DNA of 64,000 nt. Source: Sindora glabra. Taxonomy: Eukaryota; Streptophyta; Magnoliopsida; Fabales; Fabaceae. Both the position numbers and the translations under genes were made by a program. The notes under the pieces are model-generated. The model did not search any database and was not told where the DNA came from. It saw only the letters and a list, made by a program, of their open reading frames with translations. Positions 25,056 through 38,789 of the stretch are shown piece after piece; position 1 is the stretch's first letter, and each line of letters opens with the position of its first letter. The stretch covers positions 63,018,268 through 63,082,267 of the forward strand of contig CM035236.1 of assembly GCA_020226215.1 (NCBI GenBank). Reading direction: 5' to 3'.

Positions 25056-27475
25056 TATATAAAATTATAAAATAGTCTCTTTCTTTTACCTTTTTTTTTA
25101 AAAAATTATTATCTTAGATGAATTATTGTTATATTAAAAATTAAAAAAAAAGTTATCTTTTTAGGAAAAAGAAAATGTAGATAGATACAAAAATAGCAGT
25201 AGGTAAAAAAAGAATTTATTTATCCATTTATTTAAATTTTTCATTGATATTACTGTCTGGATACCAAACAGTAACATATTTTTCTTTGACGGTTTAATTG
25301 TTAATGAGATTTGATCTATCTATTTATTTATTTACATAAAATTACAAAATAGTCTTTCCTTTGCCCTTTTTTTAAAAAAAATAATTATTTTGGATGAATT
25401 ATTGTTATATTAAAAATTCAAATAACAACAAAGTTATCGTTTTAGGAAAAAATGCAGATAGATACAAAAATAGCAGCAGGTAAAAAAAATTATTCATCTA
25501 TTTATTTTAAATTTTTCATTGATGTTACTGTCTAGATATCAAACAGTAACATGCTCTTCTTTGACAGTTTGATTGTTAATGAGACATGATTTATCTATTT
25601 ATTTTAAATTTTTTATCTATGTTACTAAATGAAGACCAACTAGTAATATACACTTCTTAGATAGTTTAATTGTTAATGAGACTTGATTTATCTATTTATT
25701 TTAAGTTTTTAGTCAATGTTATTATTTGGAGACCAAATAGTAACATATTACTGTCTGAAGACTAAATAATAACATACTTTTCCTTGCCAGTATGATTTGT
25801 TAATGAAACTTGATATTTCCTATTATTTGAGGTTTTTTGTTAGTTATTTGGGATTTTTATTAACGTTAGTGTTTAAACACTAAATAGTAATATGCACTTC
25901 TTAAGCAGTTTAGTTCTTAATAAAACTTGATTTATCTATTTATTTTTTATTTTTTGTTAATGTTATTGTTTGGAGAATAAATAACAATATGTTATTGTCA
26001 GCGACTAAATAGTAACTTGCACTTTTAAGGTAGTTTGGTTGTTAATCAAAATTGATTTATCCATTTATTTTAGATTTTTAATCGATATTATTGTTTAGTC
26101 TTCAAATAGTATCATGTAACTATTTAGTCTCTAGATAGTTTAGTTGGTTATTAATAAGACTTGATATTTCATATTATTTGAGATTTTTAGTTGATGTTAC
26201 TATTTAAAGATTAAATAAAAACATACACTTCTTAAGTAATTTAGTTGTTAATGAGACTTGATTTACTATTTATTTTCAATTTTTAATCAATGTTACTATT
26301 TGAAAATCAAACAACAATATGTTACTGTTTGATTTAAAGACCAAACAGTAACATACTTTTCTTATGCAGTTTGGTTATCAATGAGACTTAATTTTTTTAT
26401 TTATTTTAAATTTTTTATCGATGTTATTAATAGTAACATGTTATCGTTTAGAGATCAAATAGTAATATATTCTTCTTTGATAGTTTAGTTGTTAATAAGA
26501 TTTAATATTTCCTATTATTTGAGGTTTTTGATTGATGTTACTGTTTGGATACTAAACAGTAATATGCATTTATTAGGCAATTTAGTTGTCAATAAGAATT
26601 AATTTATTCATTTATTTTAAATTTTTTATTGATATTATTATTTGAATCAAATAATAACATATTATTATCTAGAGACCAAACAGTAACATACTCTTCTTTG
26701 ACAGCTTAATTATTAATGAAACTTGATATTTCTTATTATTTGGAGTTTTTGGTCAATGTTACTATTTGAGATCAAACAGTAACATGCTTTTCTATAATAG
26801 TTTGGTTGTTAATGAGGCTTAATTTATCCTTTTATTTTGGGTTTATGATTGATGTTACTATTTAGTCTGTAAATAGCAACATATTATTTTTTGACAGTTT
26901 TATTATTAATAAGACTACATTTGTCTGATTATTTTAAGTTTTTAGTTGATGTTACTATTTGGAGATCAAATAATAATGTGCTATTCTTTAGCAATTTGAT
27001 TATTAATGAGACTTGATTTATTCATTTGTTTTATATTTTTTGTTAATGTTATTGTCCGAATACCAAATAATATTATGTTACTATTTAGTCTGTAAAGATT
27101 CATTTATTCATGATTAGATTATATTTGTTTGATTTTTTTTTAATCTGAAGAATTTTTATTCCTTTATACATATCCATACATAGATGTAGGTCATCGAATA
27201 GTAACATATTATTCTTTAATAGTTTTATTGTTAATGAGACTTGATTTATTTATTTATTTATTTTAAATTTTTTATTGATATTATTATTTGAAAATAAAAC
27301 AGTAACATGCTATTTTTTGACACTTTTATTGTTAATGAGGCTTGATTTATCTATTTATCTTAAATTTTTTGTTAATGTTACTATACAAATATCAAATAAT
27401 AATATATTACTATTTTGTATGCAAATAATAATATATTTTTCTTTAATAGTTTTATTATTAAGAAAGTTATTATGC
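25056..27475. repeat. Tandem array of about 100-bp monomers, each with a dyad
   Basis: About 18 diverged monomers can be followed by the landmark 'gttaatgagacttgattta' (for example 25573, 25671, 26246, 27000, 27331), spaced mostly 95-125 bp. Each then carries 'ctatttattttaaattttt', 'atgttactgtttgg', a short spacer, and the inverse 'ccaaacagtaacat'. The dyad is therefore GTTACTGTTTGG facing CCAAACAGTAAC. The left edge has two longer units (about 25056-25335 and 25336-25590, period about 277) that include extra 5' sequence. No transposon ends or coding frames are seen. It may be a minisatellite or an amplified MITE-like hairpin. Confidence 0.85.
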
Positions 27476-28799
27476 CACTATTAGATACCAAAAGAATTGA
27501 GGAGTAAAAATTTAATGTGAAATTCGAAAGAATTTGAATTAAGAAAAATCAGGTTAAAGTTGGCAAAATAATAATAAGTGAAGAGAAATTAAGAAAAGTC
27601 ATTGGAAAATGCTTTTTTTTTGCTAATCAGAGCAGGTAAAATGCCTTTGGCATTTTTACAAGCACATAGATCTTAAAATGTTACATGAAGCTAACATATA
27701 ATTTGTTTTAATCAAACAACCAAGCACCAAGTTATGGTCATTTAAAGTTTTAAACTTAATCTACATATCTTTGATTGGGTAGATCCCACCAAAATTAAAT
27801 TTTCTTATTTTCTATTGAAAGATCATAGGAAAACAAATAAAAATGAGTGGTTATATACAAAAAGTGCTTAATTAATTATAGAGTTATACCCTTTCAAAGT
27901 TCCTAATTTATAATTGCATTCTCATGACTAAAAAAAAGGTATTTTAGAAATATAATAATAATAATTCATAAAATCAGTATCTATTTTAAATAAAGATTAG
28001 AGTTAACACTTCCTTAAAAGGAAGTTTAGAAAGTGGTATTATAATGCAATTTACCATTTTATAAATAGCGATTTGTTTAGCAATCAGTTGTTTGAGTAGT
28101 TGATTGCCAAACACTAAAATTAGCTAATTGAATAAATTAACTAATCAATTTTAATCAAATTAACTAAAAACTAGCCAAATAGTCATGTGCCAAATATGAG
28201 CTATGTAATTTTTCTTTCTATTTTTTTATCGAAGACTAAAGCTTAGATAAAAAATGAGCTATTGTAAATTTTCATAAAAAATTCTATGAATTTTTATGTA
28301 AAATTAAAAATTTTTAATACTGTAACTTTAAATAATAAAACTATAATTTTTATATATTTATTATATTTAAAATTTTTATGAAAAAAAGCGTATGATTTTA
28401 TATCAACACTTACGAGTTTTAGATTCACATACAAAGGCTCCCATTGAACTTAGTGGAATTAAATATAATGTTATTAGCGAAAATTTGCACGTTTGTCCCC
28501 GCTGAAAATAAAATAAACGAGTATAATTGTGGTTTTTGTTTCTAGAAATAGTGTGAAGACAGGGTCTATTGTCATCTTTTTTTATTCTTATTAGAAAGAA
28601 GATTTATATTTAATTTATTATCAATATAAATTATTTTTATACTATTATTTATTTATATATTATTATATTATTTTTTTTATAAATCTATTATTATTAAAAA
28701 AAATTAATTATTATTTTTCTTACAATAATGCCTTTTTATATATTAATTGTGTAAAAAATTTTAAACTCCTAATAAGTCAAATTTAAATTCTTAAAAATA

Positions 28800-28802
<3 letters not shown>

Positions 28803-28830
<28 letters not shown>
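28803..28830. repeat. (TA)n microsatellite
   Basis: About 14 perfect TA units. Confidence 0.95.
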
Positions 28831-28833
<3 letters not shown>

Positions 28834-29356
28834 TCATTTAACTTTGATTATACTTATATAATAATCAAACTCAAATTTAAATTTTACAAGGTCGACGAAT
28901 TTTAATTCATTTATTTTTATTAAATTCGAATTCGAACAAGTATACGTTGAATTTCACACGGTTCATTAATGACTCTAATTCTTTACTTTACCAAAAAAAT
29001 AATAATAAAGAAGCAATCTTTTTACTCCTAAAATATATCTTACCTTCTACTCCTATTCGCATATACATTAAAATTAATAATTTGATCTAATAAAATACAA
29101 AGTGCTATTAAAATCATTCTTAAATTATATAAAGTAATTTCATTTCTAAATAATTATTCATATAACTAATTTTATCTTTATGTACAATAATTCAGAGATG
29201 AAATTATCAATATGAATCTATATGAAAAACAAAATTATCGGTGTGAATCACTATTTAAAAATAAAATTACAACTTTATGTAACTTAGGAATCATTTTGCT
29301 AGTGTTTTATAATTTTAAAGACCAATTTGTTAATTTCATCTAAAAACCAACACATC

Positions 29357-29362
<6 letters not shown>

Positions 29363-29418
<56 letters not shown>
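29363..29418. repeat. (AT)n microsatellite, long
   Basis: About 28 perfect AT units, the longest dinucleotide run in the window. It can fold into a cruciform and is likely to vary in length. Confidence 0.95.
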
Positions 29419-29421
<3 letters not shown>

Positions 29422-31282
29422 ACCAAAGGTAAAACTTAGATAGAAAATGTAATCTTGTAATTTTTTTATTAAAAATTATAATCTTTTATATAAAATTTTA
29501 CAAACCTTATTTAGAAACTCAAATTTCAAAAATTTTATTGCTGTAATTTTAAATAATGAAATTGTAGCTTTTTATATATATTTTTCTTGTATGCAAAATC
29601 TAGATTACAACTATAATTTTTATAAAAAAAATTGTATAATTTTACGTGAGGAATTGTAAATGTTATAATTTATGTCAAGTATAAACAAAATAATTTATGT
29701 CAAATATTTATAAAAAATTCATAGTTAGCAAGACCCTAATATAAAATAAATTATAAATATTATTTTTTAATAATAATAGAAGTGATAAGTTGCTTAACAA
29801 ATCATGATGTGATGGAGGAAGAATACTTAGAGTAATATAAGGTGGCACTAAAGCACTAAAAGTATTAGCATAAATATTTCTATTAATTTTTTAGATAGTT
29901 ATATATAGAAATCCACGTAATCCTTCTATATAAAATGGTTTTTTTTATGCATATTCATTTATGATGATGTGCTTCTACCAGCACATTATAGCACATTATA
30001 TTATAGTGGCATTTTATGTTACTTAAAAAAAAATATTTTTAATTATACCTAAAGTTTGAATTCAAAATTTTATATATTTATATTAAATTAATTACTATTC
30101 TTATCATATAAAAATAAAAATAAAATAAAATAACGATGCCCTGCTTCTGACTATTAATTGCATGCAAGATTACATTTCACTGAAGCAAAGAGGTTGGTTA
30201 TTTTATGTGTTTAATAACTTTCAAAAAATTACTAAGTTAGATTTATCTAATCTAATTATAAATATTTATTTAAAATTTTATTAAATGTTAAATTTTATAA
30301 ATTTAAATTTAATTTACTATAAATATAAATTAATTTTATACTATTACCATTTATATGTTATCATATCAATAAAAAATTATTAAAATTCTTTTATAATTAT
30401 TAAAAAAATTTAATTACTATTAATTTTTATAATAATATATTTTTCTCATTTATTGATAATATAAAATATTTTATATTGATAATTAATCAAATTTATTTTC
30501 AATTTCTATGATTTTATCTCATAAAAATCTTAATAAACTAAAGTTTGAATACGCTAATTATAATATAAAAATATGGAGATGATAACTTCCACATTCCTAC
30601 GTGAATATTAATGATGTTTATTCTTTCATTTAAATATAAAAAGTTGTACTAATAATTTGATAATAATAAAAATAATAAAAAGTATTACCATGATGCTATC
30701 GACTCCTACTTTGTTTCACATCATTCTCTCCTTATACCATGGGATTACTGACTTTCATGGCAAAGTCAATGATAGAACTTCGCTGAACACCCTGTATTAA
30801 TATTTTCTGTTTCGTAAATCCTAGAATTTAGATTCCATCTTTGCTAAGTCATATCAAATCTTCCCTCAACAATATTCATTCAAATCTACCAAATCAATTT
30901 ACATTTACATGACATGATTAACTTGAATTATAAATTAACAAATAATCTCAAAAAGTTTTATTTATATTTTTTTAAATCTTTCAATATATTATAAAATTAT
31001 TCTTTATAGAGTTGGCAATTTTTTTTCAAATTATAAAATATTAATATTTTGTAATTATAATTGTTTATATTGAAAAATTTATTAAAAAAGCATAAACTTT
31101 TTATTGAAAATTATATTACATATTGTAGACACTTGCGTAAGAAGCCACAAAAAATTATACAATTATCCGCAAGTTGTGCACCGGCAAAATTGTTTCAAGT
31201 TGTATCATCCATGTCAATCCCCATATTGGAATATCCCATGTAGTATTGACCAATTCTTTGATTCTAAAAAGGCACAATCTAA

Positions 31283-33272
31283 TGCTTTGTTTGGTTGGAG
31301 GTGAAAATGAGAGGGGTGAAAATGGAGGTGGAAGTAATTTCACCTAAATTGTTTGGAATGGGTGAAAATGAGAGAGGAAGTAAATAGAGGTGAAATGAAT
31401 TTATTTTGTTTGGAATGGGTGAAAATGGGGGGAATGTGAATGAGTAAAATGATTAAAATATCCTTTTGTTATGTTATGTTGAGGTAATTATAATATTATT
31501 TAATAAAATTAAATAAAAATAATTTACGGATGAAGGAAAATATTTTTTATTTCAACATATTTAAATTTTTAAAATTTTTAATTTCATATAATTAATAAAT
31601 ATTAAAAATTTTGCATTATATTTTAGAAAAAAACTTATGGTGAAGTAGTAAAATTACTATATTATCCTTGTTTATTAGAATTATATATGTTTGATGATAA
31701 TAATTTTATTTGACAATTTTGAATTACTTTTAATTTATTTTATTACTAATAACATTAGTCAATCATTGATTATACATTTTTTAAGGACTAGAATTAATAT
31801 ATTTTTATTATAGAATTAATTAATAAATAATATCTCATTACATAAAATTAATTAGTAAATAACACATTTCTCCTAATATTGTTAATTTATTTTTTGGTAG
31901 CAGAAGATATATATCATGTTCATTAACTGTTATAGTAGACACATACACACATACACATAGAAGCAATAATTCACTTAATATAAATATACAAACTTCTATA
32001 TTGAAATTAAATTAAAAGAAGTATAACTAGTGGGAATAACAATCAACATAATTAAGGTTGAATGAAAAATACTTGCTTCTTGGGTGCAATGTACATATTT
32101 GAATGAAATTATTTTTTTTTTTGGAATGGGTAAAAATTGAGGGGGAAGGAAATGGAATTGAGTCAAATTACTATAATATCCTTATAATATATTGTTAGTT
32201 TTTATAATAATATTAATTTAACAAATTCAATTGAAAGATTTATAATACACTAATAAAATATTATACATTTGATAACAATATTTTTAAAATATTAGAAATT
32301 TTATTTTTCATTGTTTGAGATGTTAATATTACAAAAAATTTATCATTTATTATTATTGTTTACGTAAGGACTTTTCTCATATTAAATAAGTATAAAATTA
32401 CTGAATACAATTAAATTTTTTTTCAAATTTGGGAAAAAAATTCTTTAGTACTAAAATTTATCTTTAGATGGAAATGATGACTCTCTTTCCATAAACTATT
32501 AATAAATTATTATTTTGTCAATAAAAGTTAAATGAAAAACAATAGGATGTATTCAATTAAAAAAAAGCATAAAAATTCAATTTAAAAATTTTAAATTATA
32601 AATATTTAATTAGAAATCCAGTGAAAATAATTTAATTATAAAATTAACTATATTTATCGGGTTGAGAAACGTTTTAGTATTTTTCCTTGCATCCGCCTTT
32701 AGATATTTATAAAATTATAAATATCTAATTAGAAATCCAATTTCCAAAGTCTCAATCCCCTCATTTCCCAGAAACCCATTTCCCCTTCTTCTTTGGCCTC
32801 GTCTTGTCCTTTATTTTCTCAACCGTCGACCACAAAATAGTATTTTTCTATCTTGTTTCTCATAAAAAAGATTCAAACTTGTGGTAGTTTTACTGATTCT
32901 GTCTTCTGGGTCTAGGTGATTTCATTATTTTCTACGAGCTAAATGAAATGGTAATTGAACTTTGCCCAGAAAACTGTAGGGCTCCTATGAGTTGCAGCAA
33001 CAAAGATGGAGAAGGCTGCTTCCAGTTCGGCACACAAAAGGGCAAAGTAGGGGCTTCCTTTGGAAACGAAAAAATTAAAGTTTTTTCACCTGCGTTTCCT
33101 CACATTTGTGAGACGGTTTCAATTTCACGGGGCCCCACTAAAAAACCCTTATTTCCCTTTACCCCCACTCCTAATTTCGCCTAAAGCCAAACAGGTGAAA
33201 AATACAATTTCACCCCACTTTTCACCATAACCTTCCCCCTCTGGCCTTATTTCACCAAATCTAAACAATGGG
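31283..33272. mobile_element. Harbinger-like TIR element, non-autonomous
   Basis: The left end TGCTTTGTTTGGTTGG and the right end read on minus, CCCATTGTTTAGATTTGG, are imperfect inverted repeats, and both termini are rich in GGTGAAAATG-type sequence in inverted orientation. Both are flanked by the trinucleotide TAA (31280-31282 and 33273-33275), the target duplication typical of PIF/Harbinger elements. The 2-kb body has no transposase. Near the left end it carries two tandem 'ttgtttggaatgggtgaaaa' stretches, and a further related stretch lies at about 32105-32165. A less AT-rich segment is near the right end. The superfamily is inferred from the target duplication and TIR length. Confidence 0.55.
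32740..33185 (+). other. Possible captured gene fragment inside the TIR element
   Basis: This segment is richer in GC than the rest of the element. It has a pyrimidine-rich leader-like stretch (32750-32830) followed by an open frame from 32948 to 33184 (78 codons, starting MVIELCPENCRAP). The frame has four cysteines near its start and a proline-rich end that overlaps the right terminal repeat. I do not recognise the protein. The arrangement fits Pack-type capture of a host gene's 5' end, but it may equally be chance. Confidence 0.3.
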
Positions 33273-33275
33273 TAA

Positions 33276-36200
33276 GGAATCCGGGGGGGGGTTTAGAACC
33301 TCGGCTGATGTGGCCTATTACTGTCAACTAAATTATAATGCTGTAATCTCAACCCTTTGTTTAAAGAAATAATATTTGATGTTTAGGAAAAATTATTAAT
33401 GAGGATAATAATTTTATAAAATTACAAATTAACCTAAAAAAATGCATATGAATATTTTTGCTAAATATGATATTTGTTAATGATATTAACATTTCATTTA
33501 TAAATAATAATAATTCACATAAAAATGAATACAAATAATAAAATAAATAAAAATAAAAAATTATGTGTGATTTATTAAGTAATATGAATTAAAAATATGA
33601 TATATAATTAAATAATTAAATTAAATTAAATATTTAATATATTTTAAATATTTTTATATAAAAATATATTATATTTATTTCTATATATTATTTAAAGATA
33701 TTAATATATATGTCGCAAATAATAAAAATGATAAGAATTAAAGTAATTTAAAAATTATAAAATATTAAATTATTATATTATGAGAAATTAAGAATTGAAA
33801 AAGTAACTTCATTTTGTTACATTGTTATTATAATATAACAAATAATTGCAAAAAAATTAAGAAAAGAATTATCCAATCAAAGAGTTAATATAATAATAAT
33901 TCAATAACTCAGTAACAAAAAACTAATATATAAACACTACAAAATTAAAGTAGAAAAAGGCAATAGCAAATGCCAAAAATTTAGACAGCAAAATATTTCA
34001 TAATAAAATGACGCATGGAAGGTAAATTATGTGATTTGAAAAAATAAATAGAATATTAAAAATATAATATATAATTAAATAATTTAATTAAGATGTCTAA
34101 ATGTAGTTAAATAATATGGGTTATTTAAACAACTTAAAAAATGTGATGTGATATATTATGCAATATTATGTAATTTAAAATATAGTTTAAATTTGATTTA
34201 TTATTAAAGTAAAATATTTTATATTACTAATAAATGATAAGAAGATACTTTATTAAAAAGTACTTAAAATTTTTTAACTCTATTAAAGAAATTTTAATAT
34301 TTATTTATCAATACAACATCAAATGATTAAGTGATAGTGTAGAGTAGATTTATACCAATAGTAAAGGAAAATTAAATTCCTAAAAATATAATATGTAGTT
34401 AAATAATATTAGAATAATAAATATCATTATCAGTAAGTATTTGAATTAAATTAAAATTTTAACTTATTTAATATACTTTATTATGTACTAAAAATATATT
34501 ATATTATATTTATATTTATTAGTAACAGTAGCACTTTGACTGTAAAAGATTAGGCATTCATATAAAAAATATGTGATAAAATAAAAAATAATATATGAAT
34601 TATTAAGTAATATAAATTAAAAATATAATATACATATATGTACACACTACTCAAAATATTAATATATGTATTGCAAATAATAAAATTATAAAAATTAAAA
34701 TAATATAAAAATTATAAAAAGAAGAATTAAGTATCGACATCTTTCCATTTTGTGTTGATGGCTCTAGTTTCTATTTGTAATTAGCAAGAAGAAAAAAATA
34801 GCCTGATGGCAAAGGGACCACCTAAAATTCTGCCGAAGTGTTTAGCAAGAAAAATTAAATATTGACGTCAGACCTTCCATTTGGTATTGCAGGGTTATTT
34901 TGATAATTTTACCAAGTATTTTTCAATATTATTCTGCTACATTATTCCACACGTGAGCTAGTAGCATTATGCCACATGTCTTGGATTTCAAACCCAAGGT
35001 TGCCACAAATACACCGTATCAAGCAAAAAAAAAAAAAAAAACTGTCTTTTTCTGTGTCTAGAATTGTCAGGGTAAATTGCCAGAGTGGAAAAAACACCCC
35101 TACGTTATGAAAAATGACCAAGAGATTTCTAAAATTACTCTTTCATAGGATGGATTTCAAATTTTTATGTGAAATCTAGCCGTCTAGGAGAGTACAATTC
35201 TAAATCTGTCTCTAGAAGTTCTATAGAATATGCAATTTATTTCTTTGATTTTTTTATTTTTCAATAAATACTCATATATATCCTCTTTAAATACTTTTTG
35301 TATCGTTAATAAATTATATTTTAACTCAAAATGTTTCTTGGCTTCATCCTCGTGAGTTTTCAAAACTGTATCTCTAGCGCCACACAAGCAAAATTAGATA
35401 GTTTTGATTGATGGGACAAAAGCAAAGAATATTTTACGTTATAGCAAAAATATACATTAAATTTAGGGGATTGTTAATTTTAATTTCTACGTCCTCGTCA
35501 ATTAAAGATTAATAATTTTATTCTTTTAATTGAATGAAAAAATTATATAAAAATATAATAAATATAAAAAGTGAGGTTTGATATTAAATTTTAAAATTTT
35601 ATATTTATTTAATTAAATTTTATAAATTTATTATATAATTTTATATTTAATAATAATTGTTAATTTATATTCACAATTCCATTTTAAATTTTATTTTTAA
35701 TATATATAATATTTCTGAAAATTATATTACTATTTTAAAGATAATAAAATGGTAAATAATATTATAATAATTAATTTATCACTATCAATAATTTTTTAAT
35801 TTGATCAATGTATTTATTAAATAAGAGAAAAAATAAATAAAGTTGATTTAAATATTTTAAATTAATATTTATATATTAAAATTAATTAAATATATTTAAT
35901 TTTATTATTTTTAAATTAGTAATATAATTTTTTTTAGTAAAAATGTAAACATTAATTAGTATATTTAGGAGGCTTTTCACCGCAAAGTACGCACGTTAGA
36001 AAACAATTTTTGGGAGGATTGAGCAACTGCTAGGCAGCTCAGCTCCGCCACAATTTTTTTTTTAATACAAGGAGAGGATTGAATATCAAAACCCTTTTAT
36101 AAAATATATAAAATTTTAAAATTTTTGACCAAATACTTAGAATTATATGCTATATAAAGTGGATAATGTTAAAATTTTTGGACCTGCGTGTCACTTCTAA

Positions 36201-36923
36201 CTTATATTCAAAAAAATAATGATAATGATAATATTGATAATAATAATGATGATGAAAGGAATTAAGATAACTTTAAATAGGGGTATGATATAAAATTTTT
36301 AAATTTTTTATCAAAGAATGAAAAATCGGATTGAACTGATCAATTGAACCAAAAAAATCATGAATCGATCATTTGTCTGATCTGATTTTAAAATCGGTCT
36401 TAATAAAATTGATTAGAATATCAACAAATTAGTGACAAATCAATCAAATTATACAAATTAGTCATATTTTTTACAATTCAATTGTTTCTTTAAAAAGTTA
36501 TTATTATTTATAAAAATAATATTATTTTTGTATGATTTTATATACATATTCAAATTTTAAAATTTCATATAGTAAAAAATTATTATATATATATATAAAT
36601 GAAAGACATATAACTAAAAAATTAGATTTAATATTAATTTTTTATAATAATTTAAATTATGAATTTATGAAAATTTAAAATTATTTGAAAAATTTTAAAA
36701 TATTTTTACATTATATATATATATAATTAATTTTATAATAATTTAATTATTTTTAACTATATATATTAAAATTTTTAATTTATACTTTATATTATAATTT
36801 TATTTCAATTTCATTTCAACGTAAATTGAATTATTAAATTTTGAATCCATTATTTTTAATTTAATGATTAGTCTAATTTTTAAAATATTATTTTTATCAA
36901 ATATTTGGACATATACGCTATAT

Positions 36924-36925
<2 letters not shown>
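33276..36925. other. AT-rich intergenic DNA with diverged internal duplications
   Basis: No gene can be supported. A motif series around 'gnattattaagtaatatnaa' followed by 'aaaaatatnatata' occurs at 33560-33610 and again at 34590-34640, with matching downstream sequence to about 33830 and 34745. A 17-base polyA run lies at 35025-35041. A small less AT-rich patch is at 35980-36060. A minus-strand frame at 35184-35387 (67 codons) has no recognisable features. Confidence 0.5.

Positions 36926-36968
<43 letters not shown>
36926..36968. repeat. (TAA)n microsatellite
   Basis: About 14 perfect TAA units. Confidence 0.95.
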
Positions 36969-36970
<2 letters not shown>

Positions 36971-37400
36971 CTTTAATCAGGGGTACGGTGTTTGGGCATT
37001 AAATGAGATATTTATCATGCAAGGGCAAAGGCAGCGGCTGACCACAAATAATGGAAAAGAAAGAAACAAAATAGTAATCTAAGCAAATAAGAAGGAATTG
37101 TTCTAAAGATGCCAGAAAAACTGCAGACAACTTGTGGGGGCAAAAGGAGGGCAAAGGGAATTGGATGGCATGAACAGTAAAATTAGGGCAAAGAAAAATC
37201 TCTCTCTCTTTCTGAGATGTGTCAGTATGATAATGATGGAAATGGCAGAAATTAAAGAAAGAAAATGGGAATGATGGAAATTCCTGCCCAAATGGAATGA
37301 TGAATGTGAAAGACTCCAAAGCCCTACGAATTTATTACCCCCATTTACTGTGTACAGTTGTCTTCTTACGGCATGCATGAATTGCATTCCTTTGGCAATT
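36969..37400. other. Moderate-GC patch, unassigned
   Basis: This purine-rich, less AT-rich patch carries a (CT)n-like run at 37200-37214. Long frames on minus here (36999-37387) are rich in Phe, Ser and Pro because they read through pyrimidine tracts, so I do not call them genes. It could be the edge of a low-copy sequence. Confidence 0.4.
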
Positions 37401-38789
37401 TGTAAATAGGAATTTGTTTGGTAGACTACAAAGATTTGTATATTTTTTCTTATTTATTTCCCATTTTAAAAATTAAAATTGTATCCATTTTAAATATTGT
37501 ATTTGTTTGGAAAATAAATTCTGAAATTATTTTTGGTTCATTTGATTATTTTTAATTAGTTGACTTGTTAATAAATTATCTTTGATATTTAATATTTAGT
37601 TAATTAAATCAACTTATTACCTTTCAAAAAGTTATTTAAAAATATTGATGACACCAATATTTTTAATTAACTATTAATTGATTAACTTACAAAAAGATTA
37701 AATTACTCTTAATTAATTTTATTATTTTCAATTTTATCTTTCTTAAAAAATCTAAAATATTTATATTATTTTTTTTAAAAATTTAATAAATATAAAAATT
37801 ATATTAATTTAATTTTAAATAAATATTTAATAAATTATAATGATATATTATTTATAAGAAAATTTATTAAAATGGAAGAATACTCAAATAACTCATAAAA
37901 TATACTTATTTTTTTATTTATCATTTTACATATAAATAGTTAATTATAAATAATTAATTTTAATAAATATTTTTATTTAAATAATTAATATAATTAATTA
38001 TTTAAATCAGTTAATATAATTAATTATTAATTAATAGTTAATTAAATTAGTTAACTACTACAATTATTAATTAATTATCAAATAATACTATTGTTATAAA
38101 TGTGAAGCAATTTTATTTTTTCTAATTGACAATGAAAGAGTGATGATGAAATCAAATAGATTAAAAATAAAAATATAGAAGGAAATGAAACATGATGATT
38201 ATGGCATGCTAAGAAATGAATATTTTAATTTTTTTTATATTTTTATATTTGATACATTAATACAATATAAGAATAAAATAAGATAAGAGCAGTTAATAAT
38301 ATCAATATTTTTAATATAAAATAATAAATATTTTTAATAATTTAATATTATTAAATAATATAATACAATCAATAATAAAAATTATTATATTTTAAATTTT
38401 ATTATCAAAGAATTAGTTAATTAATATTATTTATGAATAATTTTTTATGATAAAAATATAAAAATTTAATTTACTAATTTTTTATATTAAATGATTTTTA
38501 TAAAAATATCATTCTATTAATAATGAAATGATCTATTCCACTATGTTTAAGATTTCATTATTTGATATTTTTTTATTTTATCTTCAAATTAAAATTATTT
38601 GTTATTCTTCTTAATCTTTATGCATTTTTTTTAAAATTTTAATTATTTTTATGTTATAAATAAAATTTTTTATCACTTTTTTATAAAAATGGTCAGATTT
38701 TATGAAAAATTTGTAAAATTTTATAATGTGATGGGAATTTTTAAATGTTAAAATTACAAATTTTATGAAAAGAATTATTTTTTTTATAA
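37401..38789. other. Very AT-rich spacer with no gene
   Basis: Simple A/T sequence with many 'ttaattaa' and 'aaatattt' stretches. Nothing else can be supported. Confidence 0.6.

Larger units (their letters stand above)
27476..31279. other. AT-rich intergenic DNA with no supported gene
   Basis: No domain is recognised. The stretch holds two (TA)n microsatellites, annotated separately, and small less AT-rich patches at 28480-28560, 30130-30190 and 30700-30850, without coding signal. Overlapping short frames at 31061-31343 on both strands look like chance. Confidence 0.55.

Noticed and set aside
25056..27475. CRISPR-like array
   Set aside because: Monomers are about 100 bp and diverged throughout, with no constant repeat or unique spacers; this is plant DNA.
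34700..35041. Possible SINE with a 17-base polyA tail
   Set aside because: A B-box-like 'ggatttcaaaccc' lies on the wrong strand relative to the polyA and no A box or target duplication was found.
35184..35387. 67-codon minus-strand frame with charged residues
   Set aside because: No recognisable domain, promoter or splice context; cannot be told from chance.
36999..37387. Two overlapping minus-strand frames of 94-106 codons
   Set aside because: Both read pyrimidine-rich simple sequence in different frames; no codon bias or motif.
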